Assembly: GCA_015061885.1 (NCBI GenBank)
Contig: SUVS01000017.1
Location: forward strand, 1-51,599
From: Lentisphaerota bacterium
GTDB taxonomy: Bacteria; Verrucomicrobiota; Lentisphaeria; Victivallales; Victivallaceae
DNA length: 51,599 nt
Direction of reading: 5' to 3'
Of this stretch, positions 25,629 through 34,300 are shown in pieces. How positions within the stretch are numbered: position 1 is the stretch's first letter; every line of letters starts with the position of its first letter. The notes below the pieces were generated by a model. That model was given only the letters and a program-made list of their open reading frames with translations. It did no database searches and had not been told where the DNA came from. Both the position numbers and the translations under genes were made by a program.

Positions 25629-25653
25629 CCTCCGGAGCCTTCGGCGTAGGAGG
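25629..25653. repeat. Bulged palindrome, copy away from GIY-YIG
   Basis: CCTCC (25629-25633) and GGAGG (25649-25653) enclose GGA, GCC, loop TTC, GGC, GTA. Same plan as 3009-3032 with different triplets. The surrounding 409-base gap (25482-25890) has no credible gene. It also contains TGCTGTTGGCT near 25696, matching the 3' word of the hairpin-array elements. Confidence 0.5.
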
Positions 25654-25826
25654 ATGGCGGATTAACGGAAGATGACGGATTTTTGTATTGCCGCCTATGC
25701 TGTTGGCTGACTATACACAGCGTTATGCTGACAGAAGAAGAGCGGCTGCCGGATGTAAATAATCCCATCCCCTCTCATACCTTCCCATATTTATCGAGCG
25801 GCAGACAGGTGTTCGCCATACTGCAT

Positions 25827-25866
25827 TAAAAAAACACCCGCAGAACATTGCTGTTTTGCGGGTGTT
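25827..25866 (-). terminator. Terminator of the 2-oxoacid dehydrogenase operon
   Basis: On the minus strand AACACCCGCA pairs with TGCGGGTGTT and is followed by seven T residues. Confidence 0.85.
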
Positions 25867-25890
25867 GCTTTTACTCTAATGAGCTGATCT

Positions 25891-27261
25891 TCAGATCATG
25901 CTTTCCCAGAGGTCTGCATCTTCGAGCTTGGCTTTTACAGCGTTGACAAACGCTGCCGCCATGCTGCCGTCGATGACGCGGTGGTCGGCGGAAAGAGTGA
26001 TCTTCATCATGTTGCGGACAACGATTTCGCCGTCACGCACCACGGCGGTCGGTACGCCGCTGGCTACTGCCAGAATTGCACTTTCGCCGGGGTTGATGAT
26101 CGCACCGAAACTTTCCACATTCATCATACCCATGTTGGATACGGTGAAGGTGCCGCCCTGCATATCGCTGGGGGAAAGCTTGCCGGCACGGGCTTTTTCG
26201 GCCAGAATACCGGATTCTTCCTGGATTTCGTCCAGACCCATCTTGTCGGTATCACGCAGTACCGGAACCACCAGTCCGTTGTCGATACTCACAGCCATAC
26301 CCACATTGATGTGCGGCTTTTTGGTAACAGTATTGCCGTCGCAAACGCTGTTCACCAGCGGGAATTCCTTGAGTGCCAGTGCCACGGCTTTGAGTACGAA
26401 CACATTCACACTCAAATTGATGCCGTCGGCCTTGAGCTGTTTGCGGAAATCCATGATCTTATCCATTTCCACGGCTACAGTAACGTAGAAGTGCGGAATG
26501 GTCTGCTTGCTCTGGCTCAAACGCTGGGCGATGACCTTACGCATGGTCGTCATCGGCTGGGGACGGGAGTCGATGGCTACTTTGACATCGGCAAGAGTGA
26601 TTCTGCCATTGTCGCCGGTGCCTTCGATTTCCAGCAGTTCCAGACCTTCGGCTTTAGCCATATTGAATGCAACCGGGGTGATCTTGCGATCGTTGTAGCC
26701 GGTAGCTTCCAGATAGTTTTTCACGTCCTTTTCGGTCACGCGGCCGTTGCCGCCGGTACCGTTGACCTTTTTAAGATCAATAAGGTAATCTTTGGCGAAT
26801 TTTTTGGCACGCGGCGAAGCCTTGAGCTTGCCTGCTTTGGCAGGAGCCGGGGCAGGGGCAGGAGCGGCTTTAGCTGCCGGAGCCGCCGCCGGAGCGGGAG
26901 CAGGGGCAGGAGCGGCTTTAGCTGCCGGAGCCGCCGCCGGAGCAGGGGCAGGGGTTGCTGCCGGAGCCGGAGCTGCCGCCGGAGCGGGAGCCGCTTCGAG
27001 CATTTCTGCCGGAACAGCTTCACCGGCATCACCGATGATCGCACCGGTGGTCATGACCGGAACTTCTTTACCGGCGGGAACCAGAATCTTCAGAATGGTA
27101 CCTTCAAACTGGGATTCGACTTCCAGAACGGCTTTGTCGGTTTCCACTTCAAAGATAACATCACCCTTCTTGACGGTATCGCCTTCTTTTACCTTCCAGT
27201 TATCAATAACAACAGTCTCTTCGGACTGACCGAGTTTCGGAATCGGAATTTTTGTTGCCAT
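25891..27261 (-). CDS. Dihydrolipoamide acyltransferase (E2) with two subunit-binding domains
   Basis: A 456-residue E2. Residues 1-80 are a lipoyl domain with Lys43 in EVETDKAVLEVES. About 90-147 is a flexible Ala/Pro linker with an internal duplication. Two tandem peripheral subunit-binding domains follow: ASPRAKKFAKDYLIDL...GNGRVTEKDV (about 148-185) and ITPVAFNMAKAEGLEL...DNGRITLADV (about 194-231). The catalytic domain runs from about 238 to the end with HRVIDG at about 427-432 (His, Asp). It transfers the acyl group to CoA. 20 bases after the fused E1 gene. Substrate (pyruvate most likely) is not proven. No E3 gene is present in the window. Confidence 0.92.
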   Translation of the reverse strand: MATKIPIPKLGQSEETVVIDNWKVKEGDTVKKGDVIFEVETDKAVLEVESQFEGTILKILVPAGKEVPVMTTGAIIGDAGEAVPAEMLEAAPAPAAAPAPAATPAPAPAAAPAAKAAPAPAPAPAAAPAAKAAPAPAPAPAKAGKLKASPRAKKFAKDYLIDLKKVNGTGGNGRVTEKDVKNYLEATGYNDRKITPVAFNMAKAEGLELLEIEGTGDNGRITLADVKVAIDSRPQPMTTMRKVIAQRLSQSKQTIPHFYVTVAVEMDKIMDFRKQLKADGINLSVNVFVLKAVALALKEFPLVNSVCDGNTVTKKPHINVGMAVSIDNGLVVPVLRDTDKMGLDEIQEESGILAEKARAGKLSPSDMQGGTFTVSNMGMMNVESFGAIINPGESAILAVASGVPTAVVRDGEIVVRNMMKITLSADHRVIDGSMAAAFVNAVKAKLEDADLWESMI

Positions 27262-27281
27262 AATAAGTACTCCTGATAAAA

Positions 27282-29579
27282 TTACAGGGTGGCTTTGACA
27301 GCGTTGGCAATGTCATCAGCGGTGGGCAGGAAGACCTTTTCCAGCGTGATGGCCTGCGGGGCAATACCGTTCTTGGCACCGACCTTGAGGACAGGTGCAT
27401 CCAGATCGTCAAAGCAGTTGGCGACCACCTGCGAAACGACTTCACCGGTAAAGCTGCCGATATCTACGCACTGGCTGACAACCACACAGCGGCCGGTCTT
27501 GCGGACAGAGGCAAAGACGGTTTCCCAGTCGAACGGTACGAGGGTACGCACGTCGATAACTTCCACATTCACGCCTTCGGCGGCGAGTTTGTCGGCGGCC
27601 TTCTGGGCATCGTTGACAGCCGGACCCCAGCAGACGATGGTGGCATCATCACCGGCACGGACGATGTTGGCTTCGCCGAACGGAATGAGGTATTCTTCCT
27701 GCGGAACAACACCCTTGACATTGTAGAGCAGCTGACCTTCAACGAACACTACCGGGTTGTTGGTACGGATAGCAGTCTTGATCATACCCTTGGCATCATA
27801 AGGATTGGAGGGATATGCCACATAGGTACCCGGAATATGGGCGAACATGCTTTCCAGACTCTGGGAGTGCTGGCCGCCGTAACCTTTACCGCCGCCGACG
27901 CTGCAACGCACCACGATCGGAACTTCAGTGGAAGCACCGGTCATGTAGTGCCACTTACCGGCCTGGTTGGCGATCTGGTCAGAAGCCATCAGAGCAAAGT
28001 CCATATACATAAGTTCGGCAACCGGACGGTAGCCGGTCATAGCCATACCGACAGCGGCACCGCAGATACAGGCTTCGGAAATCGGGGTGTTGAACACGCG
28101 GTCGCGGCCGAAACTTTCGAGCAGACCCTTGGAGAGTTTGAAAGCCCCGCCGTAATCGGCAACGTCTTCACCGAAGAGTACGACACGCTTGTCACGCATC
28201 ATTTCTTCCATCAAACCTTCTTTGATAGCGTCGCGGTAGTTCACGCGGCCTTCGGCATCACGCTTGACGACCGGGAGCGGTTCGTCGATGGTAACATCGC
28301 TGTACTGGGCGGGAACTTCGTCGCAGAAAGTATCGGTGTACATGTGTTTGATGACATCGGCCGGATCCGGATCGGCGGCATCAGCGGCACGACGGGCGGC
28401 ACGGGCGTTGCGGTCGGCAACTTTCTTTTCAATAGCGGCAAGTTCTTTTTCGCTGGCGATCTTGCCGGCAATGATTTCGGCACGGAAACAGGGAACCGGA
28501 TCGACTTCCTGCCAACGGGCTTCTTCTTCGCGGGTACGGTATTCGTTACGCGGGTCGGAGAGGCTGTGGCCGTAGTAGCGGTAGCTGTCGAGTTCCAGCA
28601 ACACGGGGCCTTCGCCCTTGGCGATGATTTCTTTGGCACGGGTGATGGCGTCGCGGACAGCCATCGGGTTCATGCCGTTGACAACTTCGGCATGCATGTT
28701 GTCGTTGTCAAAACCGGCGGCACGGCGGGCAAGGTGATCCAGACCGTTGACTTCGCCGTCAGCACGGCCGGTCATACCGAAGTGGTTGTTGACGATGATG
28801 AAGATCAGCGGCAGACCGAATTTGGTCTTGGCCAGCGGGCCGTTGAACTGATCCTGGGCGGCCCAGTTCAGAGCTTCGAGTACAACACCGTTGGCGTAAG
28901 CACCGTCACCGGCAAAGGTGGCAACTACGCGACCCTGATAGGCAGGATCTATACGGCAGGTCATAGCAGCACCGGTAGCGATCGGAACACCGCCGCCGAC
29001 GATGGCGTTGGCACCGAGGTGTCCCACGCGGAAGTCAGCAATGTGCATACCGCCGCCGCGGCCTTTGCCGTAACCGTCTTCTTTACCGAAAAGTTCGGCA
29101 ATGGTACGGAAAACATGGTCTTCCATAACAGCATCACGCAGTTCTTCGCCCTTGAGCGAAGCATATTCCGGGCAGCGGGCCTTCATATCTTCTTCGCTCA
29201 TGCGTTTGATGGCATGGAAACCCTTGGCGATACTGTCGCCGTGACCGCGGTGGGTGGAGGTAATGAAGTCGGTGATGTTCAAAACACTGCAAACACCGGC
29301 GGCGGTAGCTTCCTGACCGATGGAGAGGTGGGTCGGGCCGCGATAGTCATAGTCGCTGATGATTTCATAAGCACCGGTACGGCACTTGAGGATCATTTCT
29401 TCAAATTCGCGGATAGTCAGCATGGATTCGTAGATTTCCAGGACTTCGGCTTTGGTGATCTTCTTGGCCTTGTATTCAGCGGCAACGCTGGAATCGTACT
29501 GATAAGCAGGAATGCTGTTCAGCTTGATGGTCGCCTTCTTGAAACACGGAGCGGAATCACTGTAGTAATTGTTGCTCAT
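27282..29579 (-). CDS. Fused E1 alpha-beta of a 2-oxoacid dehydrogenase
   Basis: A 765-residue protein joining both E1 chains. The alpha half (about 40-430) has THRGHGDSIAKG, GRGGGMHI and the thiamine-diphosphate motif from GDG at 224 to NN at 264. The beta half (about 440-765) begins NYRDAIKEGLMEEM, with LFGEDVADYGGAF, RVFNTPISE and DVRTLVPFDWE. It decarboxylates a 2-oxoacid and loads the E2 lipoyl group. Pyruvate, acetoin and branched-chain enzymes share this layout; the retained GRGGGMHI and the single E2 favour pyruvate or acetoin, as inference. AAAGGA precedes the ATG. A TATAAT-like box near the regulator's stop could give it its own promoter. Confidence 0.9.
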   Translation of the reverse strand: MSNNYYSDSAPCFKKATIKLNSIPAYQYDSSVAAEYKAKKITKAEVLEIYESMLTIREFEEMILKCRTGAYEIISDYDYRGPTHLSIGQEATAAGVCSVLNITDFITSTHRGHGDSIAKGFHAIKRMSEEDMKARCPEYASLKGEELRDAVMEDHVFRTIAELFGKEDGYGKGRGGGMHIADFRVGHLGANAIVGGGVPIATGAAMTCRIDPAYQGRVVATFAGDGAYANGVVLEALNWAAQDQFNGPLAKTKFGLPLIFIIVNNHFGMTGRADGEVNGLDHLARRAAGFDNDNMHAEVVNGMNPMAVRDAITRAKEIIAKGEGPVLLELDSYRYYGHSLSDPRNEYRTREEEARWQEVDPVPCFRAEIIAGKIASEKELAAIEKKVADRNARAARRAADAADPDPADVIKHMYTDTFCDEVPAQYSDVTIDEPLPVVKRDAEGRVNYRDAIKEGLMEEMMRDKRVVLFGEDVADYGGAFKLSKGLLESFGRDRVFNTPISEACICGAAVGMAMTGYRPVAELMYMDFALMASDQIANQAGKWHYMTGASTEVPIVVRCSVGGGKGYGGQHSQSLESMFAHIPGTYVAYPSNPYDAKGMIKTAIRTNNPVVFVEGQLLYNVKGVVPQEEYLIPFGEANIVRAGDDATIVCWGPAVNDAQKAADKLAAEGVNVEVIDVRTLVPFDWETVFASVRKTGRCVVVSQCVDIGSFTGEVVSQVVANCFDDLDAPVLKVGAKNGIAPQAITLEKVFLPTADDIANAVKATL

Positions 29580-29640
29580 TTTTTTTTCTTTCCTTTGTTT
29601 CTTTTAGGGGTTTATTGTTTAATGGTTGATTGTTTGCTTA

Positions 29641-30447
29641 TTATATCTTTTCCGGCATATTGCCGGTACGGATCACTTCTATATGTTTCTTGGCAAGTTT
29701 TGCCGCCAGCTCCGGCAACACATTATTGTCGGTGATTATTATATCTATGTCGCTGACTTTGCCGCTGCCCGCCAGACTGGGCGAGCCGAGTTTGCTGCTG
29801 TCTGCCAAAAGCACCACCCGTGACGAATGTCGCATGACCTGTTCTTTGGTGAATGCTTCGTTGGGGTCAGATGTGGAGATCCCCGCTTCGGCGGTAAACC
29901 CCATCGTCCCCATAAAAGCGGTATGGATTGCCAGCGAATCAAGGATCCTGCTGGTCAGCGGCCCCACCAGTGTGCGGCTGCGGGCACGGAATTCACCGCC
30001 GAGCAGGATCAGCCGGTGGCTGGTTTCCATAAGTTCGCTTGCCGCCATCAGGGAATTGGTTACAATGGTCAGATTGTTCCGCTCTTTAAGTTTGCGTGCC
30101 AGTGCCAGGACGGTACTGCCGCCGTCGAGAAAAATCGCATCATTGTCGTGAATAAAATCCATAGCCCGCTGGGCGATCAATTCTTTTTCAGAAGCGTGCA
30201 GAGAAGTTTTTTCGTTAAAAAGCAGTTCGCCTTTGCTGCCCTGCCGCACCGGTTCGGCACCGCCGTGTACGCGGCGAACCAGATTGCGTTCTTCCAATGA
30301 TTGCAGATCGCGGCGGACAGTTGCTTCCGAAACGCCCAATCTTTCGCTGAGTTCTGCAATAGTGCGGATGCCGCCGGCAAGCGAATCAACGATCAACTGT
30401 TCCCGCTCCGGACTCAAAAGTTTACGGGATGCAAATTCCGTTTTCAT
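29641..30447 (-). CDS. DeoR family transcriptional regulator
   Basis: A 268-residue protein: a DeoR winged helix (LSPEREQLIVDSLAGGIRTI...GVSEATVRRDLQSLEERNLVRRVHGGA, about 11-65) followed by the DeoR sugar-phosphate sensor domain (IFLDGGSTVLALARKL, TIVTNSLMAASEL, RLILLGGEFR, FMGTMGFTAEAGIS, DSSKLG). It usually represses sugar-metabolism genes until a phosphorylated sugar binds. It lies 61 bases upstream of the fused E1 gene in the same direction, so it may control, or be transcribed with, the dehydrogenase. AAGGATG stands before ATG 30447; an upstream ATG at 30525 would add 26 poorly coding residues. Confidence 0.9.
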   Translation of the reverse strand: MKTEFASRKLLSPEREQLIVDSLAGGIRTIAELSERLGVSEATVRRDLQSLEERNLVRRVHGGAEPVRQGSKGELLFNEKTSLHASEKELIAQRAMDFIHDNDAIFLDGGSTVLALARKLKERNNLTIVTNSLMAASELMETSHRLILLGGEFRARSRTLVGPLTSRILDSLAIHTAFMGTMGFTAEAGISTSDPNEAFTKEQVMRHSSRVVLLADSSKLGSPSLAGSGKVSDIDIIITDNNVLPELAAKLAKKHIEVIRTGNMPEKI

Positions 30448-30621
30448 AGAACATCCTTTTTTACATTTATACACACACGCACGATTGCACTGTTGATAAT
30501 TTAGCACTTTTGCAAAAAAATGCAATCTTTTGAAAAGATATTTTCATTTTTTTTGTTGAAAAGAAGTAAATTAAAAAAGATATGTGCAGATTTTTTTGAA
30601 AAAAAAGCGAAAAAAAAATTT

Positions 30622-30665
30622 GCAATAAGGCTTTATTGCGTGTATTGTTGTTGCAGTACTATAGT
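30622..30665 (+). promoter_or_regulatory. Possible promoter with overlapping palindrome
   Basis: GCAATAA/TTATTGC around GGCT (30622-30639) overlaps a weak -35 (TTGCGT, 30636-30641); TATAGT follows at 30660-30665 after 18 bases. The region 30448-30693 is otherwise very A/T-rich with no gene. Confidence 0.35.
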
Positions 30666-30693
30666 AAATACATGTATTTTTTCGAGGCTATTG

Positions 30694-31092
30694 ATGATTT
30701 TAAGCGTAAAAAATAATTTTGATACGCTGTTTGACAGTGTACGCTTTGTTGTGTCTTCATGCCCGGAAAACGCCTCTTTTTTAAGTATCAACCGCGACCG
30801 GATAAGCTCTGTGAGCATCTTTCTGCCATGCAATGTGGCAAGCGGCAGGAGTTTTTACTCTGCCGGAAAAATCCGGAGCGGTGCGGTTTACAGCTTTGCT
30901 CCCGCAACGATTTGTGTTTACCGCGTAATTGAAAGCATTGCCAATAGTTTTTCGGCAGTGGTCAAAGGTCTGGTGTGCAGACCCGTTAAAGCAGTGTTCA
31001 GCCGTTTTGCGGCGTGGAAAAGTCATTTGAGTAAAAAATCATTGTTCAGCCGTCAGGCGGTTTTGGCCTGTTCAGGAGGTCTGCGGCTATGA
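30694..31092 (+). CDS. Hypothetical protein upstream of the giant gene
   Basis: A 132-residue protein from ATG 30694, which has GAGG 6 bases before it. It begins MILSVKNNFDTLFDSVRFVV and ends in a basic, Ser-rich stretch (WKSHLSKKSLFSRQAVL). No signal peptide or membrane helix is clear and I do not recognise the family. The frame is open back to 30520 through poly-A DNA, but codons there are unlike coding sequence. It is closed by a strong terminator 33 bases later, so it is not in the same transcript as the giant gene. Reality as a gene is moderately supported by the Shine-Dalgarno site and terminator. Confidence 0.45.
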   Translation: MILSVKNNFDTLFDSVRFVVSSCPENASFLSINRDRISSVSIFLPCNVASGRSFYSAGKIRSGAVYSFAPATICVYRVIESIANSFSAVVKGLVCRPVKAVFSRFAAWKSHLSKKSLFSRQAVLACSGGLRL

Positions 31093-31124
31093 GCATAGGA
31101 GTTGTTATTAATAATATGTATAAG

Positions 31125-31188
31125 AAAAACAACAAAAGCGTTACACTGTTCAAGGTTGATACAGGGCAGGGCTTTTGTTGTTTTTTTT
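31125..31188 (+). terminator. Terminator upstream of the giant gene
   Basis: AACAACAAAAGC (to 31139) pairs with GCTTTTGTTGTT (from 31171) followed by eight T residues; the loop is about 31 bases. Confidence 0.75.
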
Positions 31189-31189
31189 G

Positions 31190-31297
31190 AGAGGATTGAG
31201 AAGTATTGAGAAGCATTGGGAAGCATTGAGAACGGCGGCACGGAGTGCCTCCCAAAATCTCCCAAAACTTTCCAAAATTTCCCAAAATCTCAAGAAA
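31190..31297. repeat. 10-bp-periodic, head-to-head array
   Basis: The left half repeats GAGAAGYATT/GGGAAGCATT about four times with a 10-base period. After a GC-rich centre (ACGGCGGCACGGAGTGCC) the right half repeats TCCCAAAATC/TTCCAAAATT four times, also with a 10-base period. Read on the opposite strand the right half becomes TTTTGGGA units, similar to the left half, so the two halves face each other. It lies between the terminator and the giant gene. Confidence 0.7.
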
Positions 31298-31361
31298 TTA
31301 TAAAGTAAACAATTAAACATTATATATAAAACAAAAACAAACAGAAAAAAAGGAATGGATT

Positions 31362-34300
31362 ATGGCTACCATTACCACTGAAAATGGCGTAACGATCGTT
31401 ACTGGAGCAACTGCGGCTGACACCGGATGGGGTGCATTCACTCCCGGAAGCAGCTATTTTTGTGCAAACGGTCTTGAAGTTACTGTCAGCGAACGCACTG
31501 ATTCTCAGTCGGGTTATACTGTCAGCTGGACTCATGAAGGCGTTGCTTATTCCCAAGATTTGACTGCTGATGTGGTACTTATCGGCGGCGGCTGGAATAC
31601 CGAAGTTGCTTCTGCCAGTATTATTATGAATGGCGGTACAGTAAACGACGTGTACGGCGGTGGCGTGACTGCTGATGCTGATGTTACCGGTGATATTTCC
31701 GTTGTTGTCAACGGCGGTAACATTGTTCATCTGAACGGTGCCGGCGGTTGCGGCAGTGTTGGCGGCAATGTCAATATGGTTGTCGGCGGCGAAGAAGGCG
31801 GTCCGAATATTTCCACAAATATCATCGGCGGCGGTTGGTTTGAAGGTGCCGATGTAGCCGGTGATGTTACCATAACTTTGAAAAACGGTCAGCTGGGTAC
31901 AGTTCCCGGTGCAGATGGTTATCCCTGCACGTTGATGTCCGGCGGCGGTGTTTTTGCCGATGTAGCCGGTAAAGTGACTATCAATATCGAAGACGGCAAC
32001 TGGTATGCCATAGTTGCCGGTGGTGCCATGATTTCCGGTAATGTGGGCAGTACTGAAATCAATATGAACGGCGGTACCGTGACCCAAATCAACGGAGCAG
32101 CGGCAGATTACTATACCGATGGCGACATCGGTTCGGTCGGCAGTGCTGAAATCAATGTTGCTGGAGGTACGGTACTCGATGCAGTTGTCGGCGGCAGTGT
32201 GTGTCGCGGCGAAGTTACCGACAGTGTAGAAATCAATGTTACCGGCGGTGTGATCAATACGCTTGGCGGCCCGGAAGGTATTATTGGCGGTTCGCAGTGG
32301 GTGGATATCACCGGTACGACCAGTGTCAATGTTACCACCACCGGCGAAAATGCTCCGGTAATCAATGGTTCGATCGCTAAAGCCGATGATTTTGCCTTCA
32401 ATGGCGAAGCGGTAAAAATGAATACGATTTATGCCGGCGAATGGGCAACTGATTTGACTGCCGGTATTATTGGTGGAATCAATGTTTTCGCCGATGTTTC
32501 CGAGGCTATGAAAGTTGTCGAAAACAACGGTATTATCAAAATTGCCGGAACCGCAAACCTTACCGGTGAAAGCGGCGTGATTGCCCCCTGGGGCGAGGGC
32601 ACTGATGCCGGTGTGGTTGCACTTTATGAACTTGACGGTAAAACTGTTACCTGGACTGCAGACAGTGAAGCAGTAATTGATGTTGCTGTCCGCCATATTG
32701 TTCTGCACGGCGAAGGTACTTTGAATATCTCTAAAAATGTTGTTCTCGATTATCAGCAAGCTCCGGCAGGCGGTGCCGGTGAATCGCTTTTCGTAATCGG
32801 TTCTTTCTGGGCGGGCGATGATGCCACTGAAAAAGTTACTGTAAATCTTGACGGCAAGATCGTTGTCGGCGATGTTGCTCTTTCCGGTGATAACGGTTCG
32901 GTCAAAGTCCGTCATAACGGGGTTTTGAATGTCAGCAAGACTGCTTCGATTGATGCTGATTATTCCATCCGTGTCCGCGGCGGTGTATTGAATGTTGTCG
33001 GTACCGGCAAAGATGCGGAAGAAGCCCAGTTGAAATCTCAGCGTCTGGAAATCAACGGTGCCGGTATTGAAGGCGGTGCGGCTTCTGTGGTCAATATCAA
33101 AGACAGCTATGTGAGCATTACTTACGGCGGCGGTGATATTGCCGACAGCTTTGATATGCAGAACAACCGTGATTACGGTTATGCAAAAGAATTCAACTTT
33201 GAAAACTCAAGAGTTGAAACCGGAACTTTAAAACTTGGCGACAGCGTAACTGTTTTCAAGGGCAAAGATTCTGATTTTACTATCAATAAAAATGTAACCA
33301 ATGCCGCAACCATCAATCTGGAAGGCTCCACCTTTGATGTAGCCGGAACTGTTACCAACAGCGGTTCTATCAATGTTGCCGGTAAAAAGACCAGTAAACT
33401 TGATTTTACCTTTGCTGATGCTTCTACCAATAAACTGGTCAATGTTCATGGCGGCGGTTTGGAAGATTCTTCTTTCAACGGCAATATGCTGGTAACCGGC
33501 GATGCGGCTGTTGTTGGCGAAAATACTGTTGATGGTATTGCCAAGGTGGTCAATGGTGCAACTCTGACCGTGGCGGACGAAGCCACGCTGACTGTGAACA
33601 AAATCGCCCTCGGCGAAGATAATTACGGTACGCTGGATGTCGGCGAAGCTGATGAATACGCCCAAAAGGGCGGCAAACTCGAGGTTGAAGGTACCCTTTG
33701 GGGAACTGGTGAAAACGGTTGGGGATTGAACATTAATGTAGATGCCAACGCTTCAATGGAAATCAAAGATGGAGCTTATGTCCAAGCATCTCAAATTGCT
33801 GTTGAAGATGGCGGTATTGAAATGACTCTGGCAGACAAAGCCGGTTATCTTAAGATTGCAGACGGTTCAACATTGGATGTTAAATACCTGAAAGCATTCG
33901 GCCGTGGCGAAATTGATATTGAAGGTGATGTTTATCTGAACAATGATTCTCATAACGAAACGAACTTCAGCTTGCAGGTAGGTCATGCTACATTGGGCAA
34001 TGGTACGGTCAATATCAACTCTACCGGTTCAGTTACCGGCAATGGTTACAATGCTAAAGTTTTTAATGGTAGTGAACTTAACATCAAAGGCGGTTCTCTG
34101 AATCTTTATCAGCACACTGACGGCAGATCCGGTATATTGCAAAATGATGGTATTATTGATGTCAGCGGTGCAAGCACAATCAATGTTGCCAAAGTACAAG
34201 GCGACGGCTGGATTTATATGAATGGTGCGAGCGTTGGTGCTGATACCAATCTGGTGGGTGCTAATGTTCGTTTTGCCAGCGGCAGCAATGTGGTTGACGG

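Noticed and set aside
25529..25768. 79-codon minus-strand frame between the SGNH gene and the dehydrogenase operon
   Set aside because: It runs through a palindrome and repeat words, has no ribosome site and no family features.
26820..26995. Tandem DNA repeat in the E2 gene
   Set aside because: It encodes the expected Ala/Pro-rich flexible linker after the lipoyl domain; the internal duplication is ordinary for this linker.
27837..29735. 632-codon frame antisense to the fused E1 gene
   Set aside because: The E1 protein on the minus strand has all its family motifs; the plus-strand frame is a shadow rich in Gly, Val, Phe and His without recognisable domains.
31089..31190. 33-codon frame whose ATG overlaps the stop of the 132-residue gene
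   Set aside because: It is formed by the two arms of the intrinsic terminator, so coding is unlikely despite the ATGA overlap.
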